Assembly (NCBI GenBank): GCA_015680685.1
Contig: MNCI01038216.1
Span: forward strand, 292,616-314,993
DNA from: Gnetum montanum
Taxonomy: Eukaryota; Streptophyta; Gnetopsida; Gnetales; Gnetaceae
DNA length: 22,378 bases
Direction: 5' to 3'
Every line of letters starts with the position of its first letter. Position 1 is the stretch's first letter. Below the pieces are notes generated by a model that worked only from the letters and a program-made list of their open reading frames with translations, made no database searches and was not told the DNA's origin. Below are positions 20,070 through 22,378 of the stretch, one piece after another. Made by a program: the position numbers and the translations under genes.

Positions 20070-21589
20070 TCTCAATCTCGTAATCTCAACAAAATTGACT
20101 CTTCAGCAAGGTTCCCTCTCAAAATGAGAATCGTGTTTTTGAATGTTAATCACGGAACTCCACGGCACCGGTACCTCCACAGCAAAAGCGTCCGTTTAGG
20201 AAAAGCCGTTGAGAGATATTGTAACCATCTGAGTCCAAGAAAACACCAAGTATTTTCTTAAAAAAATCAAATGACATGACAGACGCAATTACGTTTACGT
20301 TTCTTAAGGAACAATCACAATCCAAAAACAGATTTAGCCACAAATTCCATTCCAAGCTTCATCCGAAAGCCACGCACAATGACGCTACACGCTTTGGAAT
20401 CAAATCAATCAAAACTGGCCGCAAAAACAGATTAAAAAAAAAAGAGAAAGCAAAGGCTGCATTCCATTGCATTGCAGATAATATTTTCTCCGGCCGAATC
20501 CAATGTTCGAAAGATTCCGCTGGCCAAATAAAAAGGTTACAAAAACGCCCTAATCCGAACATCCTATAACATATCTTGACCGTACATTAGGGAGCAGATA
20601 CCAGAAAGAAACAAGAAAGCAAATTCGGTACTCTTTCGGTGAGGGCGGCCTTTTTGGCAGTTTGCTCCTGCACTTTTTCTTGCCATGGTTGGAGCCGTTC
20701 AAAAATGTAGGGAATTGATAGTTTTGTTTTCCAATGGTGGGTAGATTAGCCAACTTTAGTTTTTTTTTTTTTGTTTTTTAAATGTGTATTAGATTTAGAG
20801 AGGGTGGCTTTATTAAGGAAGCTACCATGGAATTTCTTCTTTGGCCGTATGCTTTGCTTTTCTTCTTTTTGACTATACTCTTATCCTAAGTTCCCACCTT
20901 TGGCTTGGCCAATGTGATGGACCCCCCTTTTGTAGGGTTCTTGTGCCGCTATCTTTTGACTTCTTTCATAGTTATATAGATGGGTGGGGTGTTAATGGAT
21001 TACCATGTAACTTTTTGGTTAGATACATGGAATACACGGAAATTGAAACTTTTAGTTTAGTAAAGTTACTATCTAGTATTTTGGTTTAGTAAGTTACTTT
21101 TCACTTTCGGTGGTACGGTGTTGATGGATTTATTCTCGTCATTGTAATGCAAATTTTTTGGGTGGGTGGATGGGTAGTGTTGGACCTCAAAAATATTATT
21201 ACTAATAAGCAAAAATTCAAAGTGCATCACATATTTGACAATGATTAGAAGACACTAAAAATAATATGAAAAGGAAGAACTTTCCAATCTACTAAATTGT
21301 ACAATTTTACAATTGATGCTCTGAAAAATCAAGAAAGAAAAATTAATTATTACTAAGGAGGATGATCCTATCCCTAACAACATTTACATCATTTTCAACA
21401 TTTGTACTTGAATTTCAAATAACAAAAGAATTCAAGGTTGCAATAGAAAACTTTGACAAGATACCAACTTTTGTAGGAAAGGAAGATCCGATAGAAAATG
21501 ATGGCACATATTGTCCATCACAATTAACCTTATGTTGAAAATATTTGAGATTAGTTATAGCTCACTTGTCAATCTAAGTTTAGTCTTTG
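20070..21589. other. Gene-free stretch between the 39-bp duplication and the LINE-like remnant
   Basis: 20100-20600 is less AT-rich with some CpG. Short frames on both strands (20276-20569 plus, 20359-20562 minus) overlap each other and carry no motif. T-run at 20760-20773. Around 21050-21098 there is a near-duplicate of TTTAGTAA-GTTACT (21050-21070 and 21079-21098). Nothing else is recognised. Confidence 0.4.
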
Positions 21590-22177
21590 AGTTGATAATA
21601 TTCTTGTCAAGTGAGGAAAAATTTGCCTTACAGGAGCTATTTGATTATACTGATCAATACCACTTGTAGTATAAATAAAAATATTCACTAAAGCTTCTAT
21701 CTTCTTTGGTTTCTTTATTATAATTCGATCATTCTTATTATTGAAAATAACTTTACTTTTTACATCTTCAGCTTTAAATTATTTTTTTCCTATCTTAACT
21801 TCAAGATGATTTTTCTTTTTCTCCACAACTTTAACACATTTTTTATTTTCCTTAGCATCTTTTTTCTTGAGCAAAAAAGGATAAACATTAAACAAATGTC
21901 CTTCATGATGGCAAAAGTTACAAGAATTAGAAAGATTATAATATGTAATTGGTTGAATGTAAGTTTTCCTACCTACTTGCAATACCAATTTCTTTTTACG
22001 GTTAAGAAGAGTGATTTCAACAAAAAGAGTATATTAAAACCAAATGGTATGGAAATAGATTCTATATGCTTAATGGGATGGACAAGACTAATAATTTGTT
22101 TATTAGCTTTTTCAAAAATTCACGAAAGATTAAATAGCTTGACAAAATATAGAATTTTAGAATTCTCTTCAAATTAA
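21590..22177 (-). pseudogene. Decayed LINE ORF1-type fragment with zinc knuckle
   Basis: On the minus strand the reading contains YTLFVEITLLNRKKKLVLQV, then YIQPITYYNLSNSCNFCHHE and GHLFNVYPFLL. This matches the end of a DUF4283-like domain joined to a CX2CX4HX4C knuckle, as in ORF1 proteins of plant LINEs. The last Cys of the knuckle is Tyr. The stretch 21779-21988 is open, followed by TAA and a further readable piece (IEALVNIFIYTTSGIDQY) to about 21590. Upstream (22000-22177) it has several stops. RT or endonuclease is not seen in the window. A retroviral-type gag knuckle is the alternative. Confidence 0.55.
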
Positions 22178-22378
22178 GCAAGGTCACAGCCTTCTTCGCC
22201 TATGCGTGTGTCGCTCTAAGTGCCACATTCCTAGTCAACCTTCTTCAGCTTATCTATCTTGAGATAAAGAAGCAATTTAAGGAAAATGAAAAAGGTAGAA
22301 AGACATTCACCTTCCCATGCCTTATTAGAAAACTTTGCAATAGGGGAGGTGATGAGACGCGACCTGCATGTGCCGCGA
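22174..22378 (+). pseudogene. Gag-like domain, copy 2, partial at the right window edge
   Basis: Frame from 22174 is open for 68 codons to the window end and reads FLVNLLQLIYLEIKKQFK, NEKGRKTF and IRKLCNRGGDE. It aligns without gaps to 6355-6531 at about 72% nucleotide identity and, unlike that copy, has no stop in the segment. After GGGGAGGT (22350) the two copies diverge. The left boundary meets the minus-strand LINE-like remnant directly, so one has been truncated or inserted against the other. Whether this is a fragment or an intact element continues outside the window is not known. Confidence 0.6.

Noticed and set aside
19902-20261. 119-codon open frame containing the 39-bp duplication
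   Set aside because: The 13-residue repeat is a by-product of the DNA duplication; no family features or promoter.

Overview
The window is nuclear DNA of a seed plant. The single intact gene is a three-exon alpha-expansin with GT-AG introns. It sits among old, stop-ridden retroelements of plant type and long AT-rich stretches without genes. The age and density of the decayed elements, with few intact genes, fit a conifer or other gymnosperm. That is an inference; nothing in the sequence fixes the species.

Layout. 1-3601 (+) is the decayed pol region of a Ty3/gypsy LTR retrotransposon (Athila/Tat-like by its motifs), cut by the left window edge: protease, reverse transcriptase, RNase H and integrase, in order but split across three frames. 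3602-5146 holds no gene. 5147-5222 and 8773-8894 are promoter-like modules in which short CATCGATG/GTTGAC blocks lie just upstream of a TATA box; they bracket 5670-8531 (+), a second decayed ORF with a gag-like domain and a long coiled coil but no polymerase. 8895-14090 is mostly featureless, apart from a decayed Ser/Pro-rich reading at 10305-10720 and several hairpins and inverted repeats.

From about 14.09 kb the composition turns CpG-rich. This region leads into the expansin: TATA box 15141, probable 5' UTR intron 15307-15426, coding exons 15429-15582, 16321-16639 and 16939-17248, then a long 3' UTR. The 260-residue product has a signal peptide, the GH45-like domain with the HFD motif and the C-terminal CBM63 domain. 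It should act in the cell wall, loosening cellulose-matrix contacts at acid pH.

17.77-21.59 kb has no recognisable gene; it carries a CpG-rich patch with a hairpin (18.0 kb) and a perfect 39-bp tandem duplication (19992-20069). 21590-22177 (-) is a decayed zinc-knuckle fragment of the type found in plant LINE ORF1 proteins. Against it, in the opposite orientation, lies a second and less decayed copy (22174-22378) of the gag-like domain seen at 6355, running off the right edge.

The retroelement ORFs carry many in-frame stops where glutamine, arginine or tryptophan is expected, as C-to-T decay at methylated cytosines would produce. The expansin is clean. No complete LTR pair, RNA gene or CRISPR array was seen. 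The most unusual items are the 14-mer arrays next to TATA boxes and the gag/coiled-coil element that lacks pol and recurs at the right edge.
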